From assembly GCF_910589235.1 (NCBI RefSeq), contig NC_060957.1:6492662-6556661 (forward strand): 64,000 nucleotides of DNA, given 5' to 3'. Positions 24,982 to 37,220 of the stretch are shown here, in pieces. The first letter of the stretch is position 1, and each line of letters opens with the position of its first letter. The stretch comes from Vespa crabro. Lineage: Eukaryota; Arthropoda; Insecta; Hymenoptera; Vespidae. Both the position numbers and the translations under genes were made by a program. A model generated the notes under the pieces. It saw only the letters and a program-made list of their open reading frames with translations, had not been told where the DNA came from and did not search any database.

Positions 24982-26230
24982 TGAGTCAACTTTGAACCAC
25001 GCATCGATGGTTAATTAATGGATAATTGCGAGTGCGCACGCAACCCTTTAACACCCCACTAGTGACCCTTAACGCTTTCTAGTGTGGCCCTTTCTTCGCT
25101 ACGTTTACCGCTCACTATATATCGACTTCGCATAAGTAGAAATCGATATTATCGTTATTATGACTACAATTCCAGCCCACTTACAACCTTACGAATTTCC
25201 GTGAACGCTTATTAATTATTCCTCGCGACCTACAGTTCTTGTCTCCTCGTCATTGACGTTATCGTAAGCGTTATGTTCGCTCGCTTATGTAACATATTCC
25301 CTTTTCGATGCAACAGTTGTCCTTGATTTAATTTCATAGTGTAAAACGACCAATTGAAATTATCGACAAAATCTGTGAGAAATGTATGAGAAATTAATTT
25401 TTTTTATTCAATATAATATTATATCATATATCTAACAACACTCTTCCCTAGTTTTCCATAACTTCATACGAAAATTTTCATTGAACCTGAAAGTCGTTAT
25501 TATATTACCGTAACAAAACAGTTAATTATCGGTTCATGGTACATTCTAACGCTTATTAAAACTGTATCGAAACACGAAATGGTTTCGGAGTTAGACGATT
25601 ACGATTAAAATAAACGCTAATTAATTTAATGAATTAATTATTGCAGGAAAATTCGTTGTCCTATGAAACTGTAATCCGTTTACTATTATCTACCTAATAT
25701 TACCTTGCAAAAGTCTATATTCACATTTAATATAAATCAACGATCAATCTCTGATGGTCCATTGATACTACTAAAAGTTACTATGACTATATGTAGTCGT
25801 TCATGTTTTCGAAAAAATTTCATGGTAGATAAGCCGCCGATAGGTAATTCGTGCCCGATAATTCAAGGACATAAATCGTGCGATAAAGGAAGAACGAACG
25901 AATGAAGGTAGCTACGCGTGTTCGTTTTAACGCGTTGCGATAGAGAGCCTATATTTTCGCTCGACCTAATCCATTGCGGAATGACTAGTGCATAGCCTTC
26001 GGCTGGCAATGGTATAACCTTTGGATGGGTCTGGATGCGTGGTGCGATATAAAGGCCTGTTATTTACGGTACGGTTTATATATCATCGGAATATAATGGA
26101 AAATGGGTGCAGCGTTAGATGCAGTAACACGTAACTCGGCCGCGTATAGATTCTTTCCGTTCTCTCTTTCTCTATCTCTCTCTTTCTCTTTCTATCACTC
26201 TTTGGCTCTCACCCAAAACGTTCTCTCTCT

Positions 26231-26295
<65 letters not shown>

Positions 26296-27329
26296 GCCGT
26301 TTCAACGTTCGTTTTTCGTGGCGCACCTGCGCGAATCTACCTTTGTAATTATCTAAACGCTGTAACTAGCAGCTCGTCCATCCATTTTACTCGACGAACG
26401 ATACTAGTTTTCCCGCAACAAAGAAATCGTTTATTGTTACCCCGAAAAGATTGACTTCAATTTCCATGTACGAAAGAAGATTTGCATAAATGCGATGGGA
26501 ATTTTATGAGATTTATCGTATAGTTACTTACTAGAAAATAACAAAATTCTTGTTATATATGTACCGCATATTCGCATGATCATAAAGTCTAGTAGTATGA
26601 TATACTTATGGTCGGACGATCGTCAGTAGTTACGGCCAGCTACATCCACTGAACTCGTGTCTATATAAAATTGTACGATATATAAGATCAATTAGTCTAA
26701 TAGAAAAAAATATATATCGTTGATAAAAGAATATATTTGCTAATAATATGATTATCTATATATATCTTTAATAAAAAAGTAAAAGTTCTTAAATTTTAGC
26801 AAACAAATATGAAGATATCTTTTCGTCATAAAGAGCGAGGTAACGAAGCGACGAAGAGTTTGATATTCGTCGAGGTTAAAGGCACATTTTGATCTGTAGA
26901 AAATCGTTTTGGCGGTCTTTTTGTTGGAGTGAAGGACGTAGAAAAAGATGAGAGAAAGAGACGTTGCTCGAGTTTGCCGAATAGAGCTCAACCCTCTTAC
27001 TCCTTTTGCCTTCATTTGGGAAGATTTTTCTCACGGAAAACTTCAAAGGGCTCGATTTCCACGCGGAGTCCGCTAAGAGGAGACAAGTTTTATGGAGACT
27101 GCGCCCTTACTTTCTTTTCTCTAGGCACATATACACACACGTATTCTTTCTATCTCTCTTTCTTTTTTCATCACATATGCAGGTAGGTACATCTCGATGC
27201 GGTGTATAAATATGTTCATATACTCTACTACGGTATATACGCGGTCGACGACATCGTTACTGGGACGACAAAGGTACATTCGAGCTCGCATTTTGTCTCT
27301 TTTACGCTAAAAACGACTAAGAGATAGAG

Positions 27330-27385
<56 letters not shown>

Positions 27386-27772
27386 CTTAGGTACTCGTAT
27401 GCACTCACTAATACTACTACTACTACTACTATATCTCTTGCTTCTGCGACCTTAGATGGCTCTCTTCCCTCGTCACCAACGAAGAACAGTGCTCGGAAAT
27501 ACTCGGGAAACAAGAAAGATGGAAAGTACGAAGGTCTCGTCGAAATTGAGAGGAAAGGAGAATGGAGAATGTCGAGAAAGCGGTCGAACCTCGAGAGAAA
27601 GAAAAAGAAAGGAGAGAAAAAGGGAACAGGAAAGTGGGCAGAGACCACGGATTGTTACGAAGGCGGGTTTTACGAGGTCCCAGTGGACAGGAAACTAAGG
27701 AAAAGGGGGACACGTCGCTTCTCCACGAAAGGGGGAAAAGCGTTATCTTGCCGTGTGTGACTCGAATAACGA

Positions 27773-27820
<48 letters not shown>

Positions 27821-29171
27821 GAAGGGAGGAGAAATAGTGGATTGAACTACCTCCCCGTACAACGACGACGTCTTATCGTGACAACGCTAATGCGATTCCT
27901 GTTTTGCGATTCCGGCTTAAAGCAAGGATTTCGTGTCCGTCATACGTTCCTCGTCCTCGATAGAGTTAACGCCATCGTCGATGTGCACCAACTTACCGCG
28001 ATAGACCTATCCAACCGATAGATTTATTTTACTTTGATTTACTAGATAAGCGTAAAGAGTACGATCTATGTGCTGGAAGTAACAAGAACGGAGTATAAAT
28101 TATGAGATCTATCTTTCGTGACTGAGTTCATAACGAATAAATGAATAAGAATTAATTAATCGATGCTCGTATGATAAAACAGAAATTTCTTAAAGTTATT
28201 TTGATTATACTTATTGAGAAAAAGATAATCTTTTTTTTTCTTTTTGTTCTATTCGCATATAGTCCAGAATAACGTAATTAAAAATTGATATATTATATTT
28301 TGACTGACAGTCCAATTTGATATATTAATGGATATTTTTAGTGATAGATGTTTTCAATCGAGACTTTCGTCTATTCTATCTCCTAACATCATTTTAAAAA
28401 AATTACATCAATTTCCATAATAAAAGTGAATTAAAACGTTTACTTTACTCTAATTCGGGCGATGTAATAACGCTAAGCGAAGGTACTCTTTCTCCTCCTT
28501 CCCCTCCTGTTACTCCTACTCCTACTCCTACTCCTCCTCCAAACATAACCGTTTGCATATATCTCGCAAACAATGTTTGTCGTCAAACATTACTGGATAA
28601 CGAGTCCCTATCTTTGGTGAGCTTTGTAAACCAATAGAGAGCTTATTCTCCATTGGGATATCATTTGTGTTTCTAACTAATCATACTACACGGTTTATCG
28701 AATGAGAAAAGTCAAAGTTAAAATAAAATCTTTAGTAATCTTTCATCGTTAAATTTCGTTTTTCTTTCTATACCTTCAATAAAACACAATCGCAAGAATG
28801 ATTTCCTTCGACAATCCATATCTCATATCCTTTTATTGGCCTGTATACAGCGTAATTTCCAAGGAGATTGGTTAAATTATGAGTTTACTTAAACCGAGAA
28901 AGTACAAGTACCTTCTTTTCATTCTAAGTTTTATCGATCCTTCGCGTTCCATTTTCATTATATTTGTAACGGGCCGCCTTTGAGAACAACAAGCCATGAG
29001 TACCTTTGTAAAGGTCCATTCAATGGGCAGGACTTAATTAAACGATAATTGGTCCAGTAGTCGGTCGACCATGAAAGATGTATCGAAGATTTTACGTCAT
29101 AGAAAAAAAATTCTTTAAAACAAGTAAAAATTGATTATCATTATCTATTAAACATTGTATCCTAATTTATA
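24557..29171. other. Non-coding, microsatellite-rich stretch
   Basis: Holds a long GA-rich tract 24821-24979, TC tracts 26160-26201 and 26222-26292, GATA/GA 27319-27383, (ACT)n 27411-27431, GA 27770-27823 and a CTC/ACT run 28494-28543. GC-richer, repeat-free islands lie at 25900-26100 and 28960-29080 (the latter with TCF/SOX-like CTTTGA and AACAACAA words and the palindrome ACCTTTGTAAAGGT). No gene recognised. Confidence 0.55.

Positions 29172-29230
<59 letters not shown>
29172..29230. repeat. (TTA)n microsatellite
   Basis: About 20 uninterrupted TTA units. Confidence 0.95.
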
Positions 29231-29231
<1 letters not shown>

Positions 29232-29733
29232 AATGATTAGAAATATATATGTACATGCATATATGCTATGTGTAACAATGAAATAAAAGAAAAGTGAAAG
29301 CTTTGATTTTCACATATTTGAGTAATTTGAGCTCATATAACGAAGATATACACATAAATTGCACAAATACACGAAGAGATTAGTGACATTTCGCAAGAAT
29401 GACGTTACGCGAATAACGCGCTAGTTTTCCGACTATGCAATCGCAAGTAAATGATAATGGCTCGTCGAGATGACGGCAACACAGCATCCAATGGATTATA
29501 ACGGTCCACGAGCCAACGACCGAGTTATCTCGTATAATACAGGTATTTGTCGATAATGTAACGCGATGCCATCTTTGTTAGGGCGCGAAGCGTTGCGTAC
29601 ATACGTCGAATTCGTATCCTAATATCGATTATTCCTCGTTTTAACGCGAATATTTTCCAAATAGAAAGATTTCTTTTGCTGGAATCGTTATAAAAGATAC
29701 ACCGAGTTATTGGACTCGTTAACAAAACGTTAC

Positions 29734-29785
<52 letters not shown>

Positions 29786-31270
29786 TATATACAGATAAGT
29801 TGAACATAAAACAAGACGGACTCAAATAATGAAACGAAACGAAACGAACGACGAATCATAAAGGGCGATTTTAACCGCGCAACGCAGTGATTATAGCGTT
29901 TACGTTTAATCTGCAGGAAAATCAATGGTTAGCCGGTAATTACTAGGATCAGTTGCACATTGGTTTGGTAGTCAACACGACGCGAGCCGATTCGTATAAA
30001 TAAGCCCCTAATGCCGATACAAATGTATCGTACGACCAATCGGAGAGAGCCAAAATTACAATCCAATTTGTACGTCCGCATGGCGACCGAACGTTCTTCA
30101 TGATCCTACCGGACTACACATTGTTATGTCTGTTTACGTCCGATCTGCTTTTTTTCACCATTCGTTCGTACTCACCAATGATCGTCGATATTTATCATTG
30201 CGAATAACAACAACAACAACAACAATCCAAATAATGTAGAGAACTTGCATTGACCAAGCCTATGTAAAGTTAGAACTTCGATTTCGTGTAAAACGAATTT
30301 TATTTTTTTATAATTAAAGAATTAATTTAAATTTAAAGAAAAAGGAAATATTCTCATCGATAATTCGACAATCTCTTCTTTATATTCTTTTGAATAAATT
30401 CGTACAAAAATATGTAATCCTCAGTTGTTTTTAATATTACCGAAAATAGGGTCACGAATTTAATACAAATTTCGAGTCACAATTTGGAGTATACGAAAAG
30501 TATAATCGACAAAAGTTTCAACAAATTTTTTCCAAACGTATGCGAGCATAACAACGACGAGATATTCGTTTGTACAAAGGGTTTAACGGGAAAACCTCAA
30601 AATTAACGAGCGTACTATTGTTCGAGTATTAGTACAAATATCTGCGGTTGTTTCTAGTTCAGGCTTCGCAGTCAAAGCTTTCATGTAGTAAGCGGAGTAC
30701 ATCTACGAGGTCGTTCTAGACATGAGCGAGCCGAGATCGAACTGACAAAGCCAAGCCTTGTACATCCATATTATCCCGTTGGACGGAGAATAGTAGTATA
30801 TGTACCTATCCTTTTCTCCTTCGTACTTATACATATACATATATGTGCATACATAAGTATATAAGTCTTTATCCACATACATATCTATACGATTCTAGCA
30901 TGCGTGCGAACACTCGATAGGCGGTCTCATTATAAAATAGACCGTTTCTTCGATCCATCTATTGATCTCCATTGTCTCGTAAATTCGAGTAGTCTCAACG
31001 ATAAAAAAAAATTTTAATCATCATTGTGGTTCTTACAAAAGTGTATGTTGTATATGTAATAGTTATATACATATAATATATTATAATATATTATAATATG
31101 ATAAAAATAAGAGTGTATGGTGTTAGAGAGATATAGAGATATACTTTAGAGTAAAATTTCGAAAAAAAATACTATAGAAATAACTATTTCGTTCTAAAAA
31201 GAAATATTATACTTTCGAGCATTAACGAGAACCAAGCGGAATAACCGGCAGAACGAGGGTAAAATTGCCG
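29231..31270. other. Non-coding stretch
   Basis: Holds (TA)n 29738-29784, a (CAA)n run at 30207-30226, and a GC-richer repeat-free island 29860-30190. The island contains TATAAATA at 29995-30002, which could be a TATA box; no gene downstream was identified. No open frame of interest. Confidence 0.5.
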
Positions 31271-31522
31271 ATGCCATCTTCGTGCGACCATCAGCACCAA
31301 CCGACTTCCAGCACTTTAGTTATTCGCGAATTACACCGCACGCTAGACCAAGTAGAAAAGTTGGCTGCACTGATTGCTCGCGACGTGCACTGCAACAAAT
31401 TCTACGAAGAAGAAGAAGAAGAAGAAGAAAAAGAAGAAGAAGAAGAAAAAGAAGACCGTCGTGGTTGTCGTCAATGTGGTGGAAAGAGGTCAAAGTTTAA
31501 GACGACGAAAAATTTTCGTTAA
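31271..31522 (+). other. Open frame of 83 codons with helical N-terminal half; doubtful gene
   Basis: From the ATG at 31271 the first about 45 residues are protein-like: a Gln/His/Ser-rich start, then an amphipathic stretch (STLVIRELHRTLDQVEK) that could form a helix or short coiled coil, and codon use with many C/G third positions. It then enters a (GAA)n repeat (31406-31454, poly-Glu) and ends in a basic tail with CRQCGGK. No family is recognised. It could be a lineage-specific small gene, part of an exon, or chance extended by the GAA repeat. Confidence 0.25.
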
Positions 31523-31617
31523 GGTTTGTCGTCGAAGATTTCGTAAAGGTTGATGATGGTGCTAGTGATTCCAACGTAAAAATGTGATAACGATAGACAG
31601 CTTCTCTAAGGTATAGA

Positions 31618-31690
31618 AAAAAAAAGAAACAAGAAAAAAAAGAAACAAGAAAAAAAAGAAACAAGAAAAAAAAGAAACAAGAAAAACAAA
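31618..31690. repeat. 16-bp minisatellite, about four copies
   Basis: The unit AAACAAGAAAAAAAAG repeats about four times with almost no variation. Confidence 0.9.
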
Positions 31691-32150
31691 AAGAGGCGAA
31701 GAAAACCGGGCGAAGAAAATGAACCAAAAACTGTTCAACTTTTATGGCGGATGCAAAACGGCGGTTGGCTTATCGCACGAGTGTTTGTATGGTGTGATCT
31801 ATCCTCGTGAAAGTCGGAACCTCCACCTCTCTTGGCCTACATACCGAGAGTTATGACCGGAGCCGTTGCACTGTGTCATACAACCGCGTGAGATCTTCGC
31901 GTGGAACGTACATATATAAGAAAATACATAGGAACATCACCCTCCACGAGAATTGACAGAAAACACGATGAGAAATGTCTCTTTGCTTCTGTTTTTCATT
32001 TAGTAACTAATAATTTGTTATCTAAAATTCTATATAGATATTTAATATTTAATAATATGAAATAAATGGTAATTTGTTGTCCATCGAAATAAGGATAAAC
32101 ATCTTAATCGTATTCTTCTACGTTGCTTATCACATACTACATAAGGAAGG
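31691..32150. other. Non-coding stretch
   Basis: A GC-richer segment (31735-31915) with no recognisable gene (a frame from the ATG at 31744 stops after 17 codons), then AT-rich DNA. Nothing else seen. Confidence 0.5.
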
Positions 32151-32212
<62 letters not shown>

Positions 32213-32331
32213 TCTCTTTTTCTCTCTTGCGATGCTTTAAACGAGATACTGCAAGGTAGTAAATTTTCTTTCTTATCGATGCATCGACCCGAACTCCAAC
32301 GAAAAATTTATCCAAAAGAAAAAGAGAGAGA

Positions 32332-32382
<51 letters not shown>

Positions 32383-32388
32383 AGAAAG
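32151..32388. repeat. (TA)n and GA-rich tracts
   Basis: (TA)n at 32151-32210 (about 29 units, one C), then ordinary sequence, then a GA-rich tract 32319-32388. Confidence 0.95.
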
Positions 32389-33007
32389 CTCCGTCTCTCC
32401 TAGTAACACAATATGCAAATTATAAAAACTTTAATTTCTCTCTAGCCGAGTCTAGCCGGTGAAGAAAAAAAAAAGAAAAAGAAAAAAGAAAATAAGAAAG
32501 ATTGAGAGGAACACGTACTCATGGAAGCGCGAACTTACCGAGATAACATCCAGGCTCTTATCGATTTATAATTTACATTTAATTCCGTCGAGTAGTACTA
32601 CACCCTATGTAAAAACGTTTTCCACGTTCTCACGAATAAAAGGACGTGTTGTTAAAAGCAGTCGAAAGATGTAAGCGTGATTACGCCTTGCTAAATCTCA
32701 TCGAGCGTTGATACATTTCCTGAAAAAATCTTGCAAATTTGATCAATGTCTTTCTATAGAATATAATCTATGTGAATATCATTCACACGATCTATCTTAG
32801 CCAATTATAACGATTATATTATTAAAGATTACTCTATCGGTTTCATTGTTACATTTATAAACAGTTTGATTATTTTACAAATAAATGAACGTCTTCGTTA
32901 TCGTTTATATTATTATGTGAAAACGATTTTCAATTAAACATTTCTATGTAATGATTATATGTTATCCAATGAAAAACTGACTTGTTGTAACCTTAGAAAT
33001 TAATTTT

Positions 33008-33037
33008 AATACAAGATAATTAAAATTATCTTGTATT
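33008..33037. repeat. 30-bp palindrome, 14-bp perfect arms
   Basis: AATACAAGATAATT (33008-33021) and AATTATCTTGTATT (33024-33037) are exact reverse complements with a 2-bp centre. It may be an extruding cruciform or a remnant of an inverted-repeat element. Confidence 0.9.
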
Positions 33038-33203
33038 ACCGATATATAATATATGGTTATTAATAAATAAATACACTATTACTTAATTGATTACGTAGTA
33101 AATGTAAAATGATCCAAATTATCAATTAATTAAATGGACGAGTTCGTACTTAGATGGTGGTGATGTTGGCTCTTCGGTATCCAACAAAAGACAGACTTGT
33201 TAT

Positions 33204-33342
33204 AATCTTTGAAAGTCACTCGAGGTCTCAAGAGCGTTATTGTTTATATCACTTCCGAGAAACCATCCGAAGTTGTAATCTGTGAAAATCGCTCGAGATC
33301 TCAAGAACGGTATTGTTTATATCACTTTCCTGAAGCGAAGTA
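33204..33342. repeat. Tandem duplication of a 73-bp unit
   Basis: 33204-33276 and 33277-about 33342 share AATCT-TGAAA-TC-CTCGAG-TCTCAAGA and a following TATTGTTTATATCACTT block, about 85% identical. A fainter related start is visible near 32979. Confidence 0.8.
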
Positions 33343-34690
33343 TCGAATGAAAAATCTTTTTACGTATGTATATATCCATATATGTTTCCATACATACATA
33401 TATATATTATATCACGATCGAATATTATTATGATATAATATATTATTGTATATCACAAAAATATTATACGTGAATAAATAGTAATTAATTTGATAAATAT
33501 ACGTAGTTAATATAAATATGATGATCAAGAATTGAAATGAGTAAGGTACATTTTTAAATAAGTTGAAAATTATTATTTACATAAAATTGCTATATTTTTT
33601 TTTAAGTATAGAATAAATTGAAAAATTATCGAAATCATGTTTTTTAGAAATTTTCTTATCACACGATACCTTTCGATATTTTCTTGTCATATCGATGATA
33701 GTCATAACTTCGACTAGCTCGTAGACGATAAAAGTAATTTCAGTACTTAACAAATAGCTTAGCCTTTACGACGCGTTTACCTTATCGCACATTTATTGCC
33801 GACGCGACGCGCGTAACGCGCGCCCACGAGCGAACATGCCTTTGGCCAAATCGATAAGAGAGAATGTTAGAGATATTAAAGCTTCCTACTCTCTTGCAGC
33901 CTTACAAAATTTATGATAATTCAAGGTTAACCTTTAAGCTTACATAAAAGCTATTATACTTATTTCATTGTCTTGAGCATAAACTAATACAAAATAATAA
34001 TAATAATTTTCATAAATGAACGATTGAAAAACGGAAGAATAACTGGTTACGTCAATAATATTATACTGAAATTTCATAAATTATGAATTTGAACGTGAAC
34101 TGGCTATTATTAATTACGAGTTAATTATTAAAATTATTAGTAGACCGTTACAACGAAATAGTGTATATACATTATAAACTGAAGAGTATTATACTACCTT
34201 TAATTAATATCCTCATCGATTTTTATCAGATTGAATACATTAAACGAAGATCAAAGCTTACGATCGTAAAAGATAGATGAAAGGAAGAATAATATCGTAA
34301 AAAATTCATACTTTGCATTAAGAAAGAAAGAAAAAAAGAAAGAAAAAAATAAGAAAGTTTTTCAGAAATTAATAAAAGATTTATGTAGTTCGATGATCAA
34401 CCAATAATATTATCTTTTATAATATAGCTAAAGCACATAATCTCTAGGCATTTCGATCGGTCTTGAAGAGGTGACGGTGATATTGTGTCCTTCAACTACC
34501 CACCGTTCTATGTAGAGATCACACCAACATAGTAGATGAGAATGTTACAGGAGTTAGGAGGTAAGAGAAGGGATATACCGGATAACACCAGGGGTAACAA
34601 ATAACGCGCGTACTTATCTGAGCCATGCACTTTTCACTGACAAGGGTATATGATTTATTACGCTACAAGCTTGTTACAATGAGTCCAGGA

Positions 34691-34739
34691 CGTGTTAAAC
34701 TGACCACGTTCATCATTAAAATTAATGGGTATTGGATAC
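34691..34739 (+). repeat. Dispersed 49-bp motif, copy 1
   Basis: Starts CGTGTTAAACT and contains a 21-bp core (34714-34734, with TTAAAATTAATGGG) identical to that of the copy at 35371-35419. The middle of the motif differs between copies. Confidence 0.8.
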
Positions 34740-35370
34740 TGGCCTGAGTTAGCGAAGAGAAAGACAAAGAGAGACAGAGAGACAGCACCAAACGAGGAAA
34801 GAAGAGAGAAAGAGAGAGAGAGAGAGGAAGAGAGAGAGAGAGTGTTAGTGATAAATCAGATACGGTTGGTCGAACTTTCCAAAGATAACTAAATTTGGAT
34901 TTACCTGAAAAATTTCTCAAATTTAACGCGTTCTTCACATTCCTTGATAAAAGAAATCGAAGATATTACAACGTTGTTCAAAGTAAGGTATTCATCGATG
35001 AAATATTATGAGATAGGAAGTTGAACCATTAGAAGTCGATTAGTCATAAACTAAGAGAAGAAGAAGACGAAAACGACGATGAAAGAGTTAAAGTATCGAG
35101 TTCTCGATTTGTGTAAAACACGCAAAGACTTGGTGAAAGATTTCTTATTGAAAATGATACGCAAGGAACACGAAAAGTATTTATCGATCAACGTCACGCG
35201 AAGGTATGGACTACGGGAATAATATAAAGGTAAGTTGCCAGTAAAGGTGCTAGTAGCTTACGTCAATCGTATGTGTATGTTGTACGTGTTACGTTCATCC
35301 GACGGTGTTTAACGTTTATTATCGCGAAATTGTTCCGGTAGGAGTACCCATTGTACCGTTGAATGTGAAA

Positions 35371-35419
35371 CGTGTTAAACTAACCGCTAACACCCATTAA
35401 AATTAATGGGTATTGAATA
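35371..35419 (+). repeat. Dispersed 49-bp motif, copy 2
   Basis: Same orientation as copy 1, 680 bp downstream. Here the core sits in an inverted repeat (CCCATTAA-AA-TTAATGGG) resembling a paired homeodomain site. Confidence 0.8.
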
Positions 35420-35895
35420 GTGGAGACGGCCGGCAATATGAGATATATGCTAAAAGCAAAATGAAGTGCTTCTCCTACTTGGTATTTCAGAAGAAATTGA
35501 CGACGAACAATAATGTGAAAAGAACAAACGCGATGATGTATCCTTTTAGCACAACGTTTGTTCTTATATTTAATTTCGTTGAAAGAGAATATTATATAAG
35601 TATTATCGCATTAACGATAATCGAATGAATATATATAATAATTAAGAAATCAAAGTAAAACGTTCGATATCGTTCAAGATATATATTTAAATTGTCGTAT
35701 ATGTTGTGTACATTGTTCGAGAAATTGATTACAAAGATACAATAATCTTAAAAAACAAATACGGTACATCAATGTCCTAAGTAAATCGGAATGAGGACAT
35801 GGAGGAGATGTAAAGAAACTCGATCGATCGATGCATCTAGCCAAACTAATCGTCTTCGTGCGATAGAAATTTATTGTTCAGTCTAGAAGTTCCTA

Positions 35896-36297
35896 ATGCG
35901 ATTCGAAGTGTACTTTAGAGTGTTTGTGATGATAGTAGTGTTTGCGTGCTGTGTTCTTCATCGACAAATGTATATCATTCGCTATGTTGAAAATGAGAGG
36001 GTAAAAAGTTGGTTAGGAAAAAAGGAAATAGATGATGAGGAGAGAAAGAGAGAAAAAGGAAAAAAGAATTCGATGAACGAGCTCGATCTCTTTCTCGATC
36101 GAATTCCAAGAATTAGTGTGCCAGTGGAAAAGGTGTCGGTCGATCGATCGCTTAAATTCGAATCCGAAATGCTGCTGAATTCTGTGGAAAGATTGTGGGA
36201 ACCGTACAAAAAGAACGTATGTGAACGCACTCGGTCAACGTCAAAGACAGAAGAGAACTTTGGAGGAGAGGGAAAATCGTTCATTTCTCGTTCCTGA
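35896..36297 (+). other. Open frame of 133 codons with N-terminal hydrophobic segment; unproven gene
   Basis: MRFEVYFRVFVMIVVFACCVL gives a hydrophobic segment near the N-terminus that could act as a signal peptide or anchor. It is followed by a charged linker (KKEIDDEERKREKGKK, partly from a GA-rich stretch) and a region of ordinary composition (LFLDRIPRISVPVEKVSVDR, ERLWEPYKKNVCERTR). It is the longest frame in the left 42 kb that is not mainly repeat. The reverse strand also has a 100-codon frame (35982-36284), which weakens the case. No homolog recognised. It could be an orphan secreted protein or chance. Confidence 0.3.
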
Positions 36298-37182
36298 TGA
36301 TATATATAAAGTTAAATATGTATATATCAAAAAAATGGCTGATTATACAAAAGAAAATTTATCATTTTTTCACTATCACCCAAATTAAAATTTATTTGCA
36401 GCTCGTATCATAATAATTTCAAGATTATAAAATACTTTTTACATAACGAAATAACGTTAGAACCTCAAGAAAGTTGCTTCAACCCTTTAAAAATAAATTA
36501 CTTTTAGTAAAGTTTCGTTAAAATCGTAAGTTCAGAGTTGAAAAACTTTTCTCTTTCCTAGTTTCTCCTACGCGCATTAAAATTTTATACAGTTGCCTTT
36601 CGACAATGCTTCTCGCCTACATATTTGCTTAGAATTCTCCTTCTTGATCGTTTTCTAGGTGATATCCATGGTACGCGGATGTACAACGTATTCTCCACCA
36701 AAACGACAACAAGGTTTCCTCAAATTCCCTAGATGTCTGGGATAATTAACGGACATTTATACGATATTCTCTCAATGATAATCTTCGTTTATATGTGTAA
36801 CCATCTGTATATGTACATAGGACCGCATTCTAGAATATACGTATTCTAGCATATGCATATATATCACTTATAGTCTATATACATACATAGATATTTATAA
36901 AAGATGAATGATATAAAACGAACAAATTCTTTCCCTTTTTATTTCTTAACTATATAAAAAAATAATAAAGATATAAAGCAGTTTAACAAGCTATTTCTAT
37001 AGCATACTTCCAAACGTTAAATTATAATATTCATTTATACCTAATATCATATGATATGAGATCATAACATGTTCATCTATTATTTGTAATCAATTTTTAT
37101 ACACGTATATAATATCTAAGTGTGAACCAAATTTGAAATTCAATAGGTTTCAATGTGAACCTTGCTATTTTATATAATATAT

Positions 37183-37220
<38 letters not shown>

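Larger units (their letters stand above)
32389..35895. other. Non-coding stretch with several short repeats
   Basis: A/G-rich 32459-32505, AT-rich 32700-34440, GA-rich 34757-34844. Separate entries cover the palindrome at 33008, the tandem duplication at 33204 and the dispersed 49-bp motif pair. A consensus donor (AAAG|GTAAGT) occurs at 35226-35235 but no exon could be defined. No recognised gene. Confidence 0.5.
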
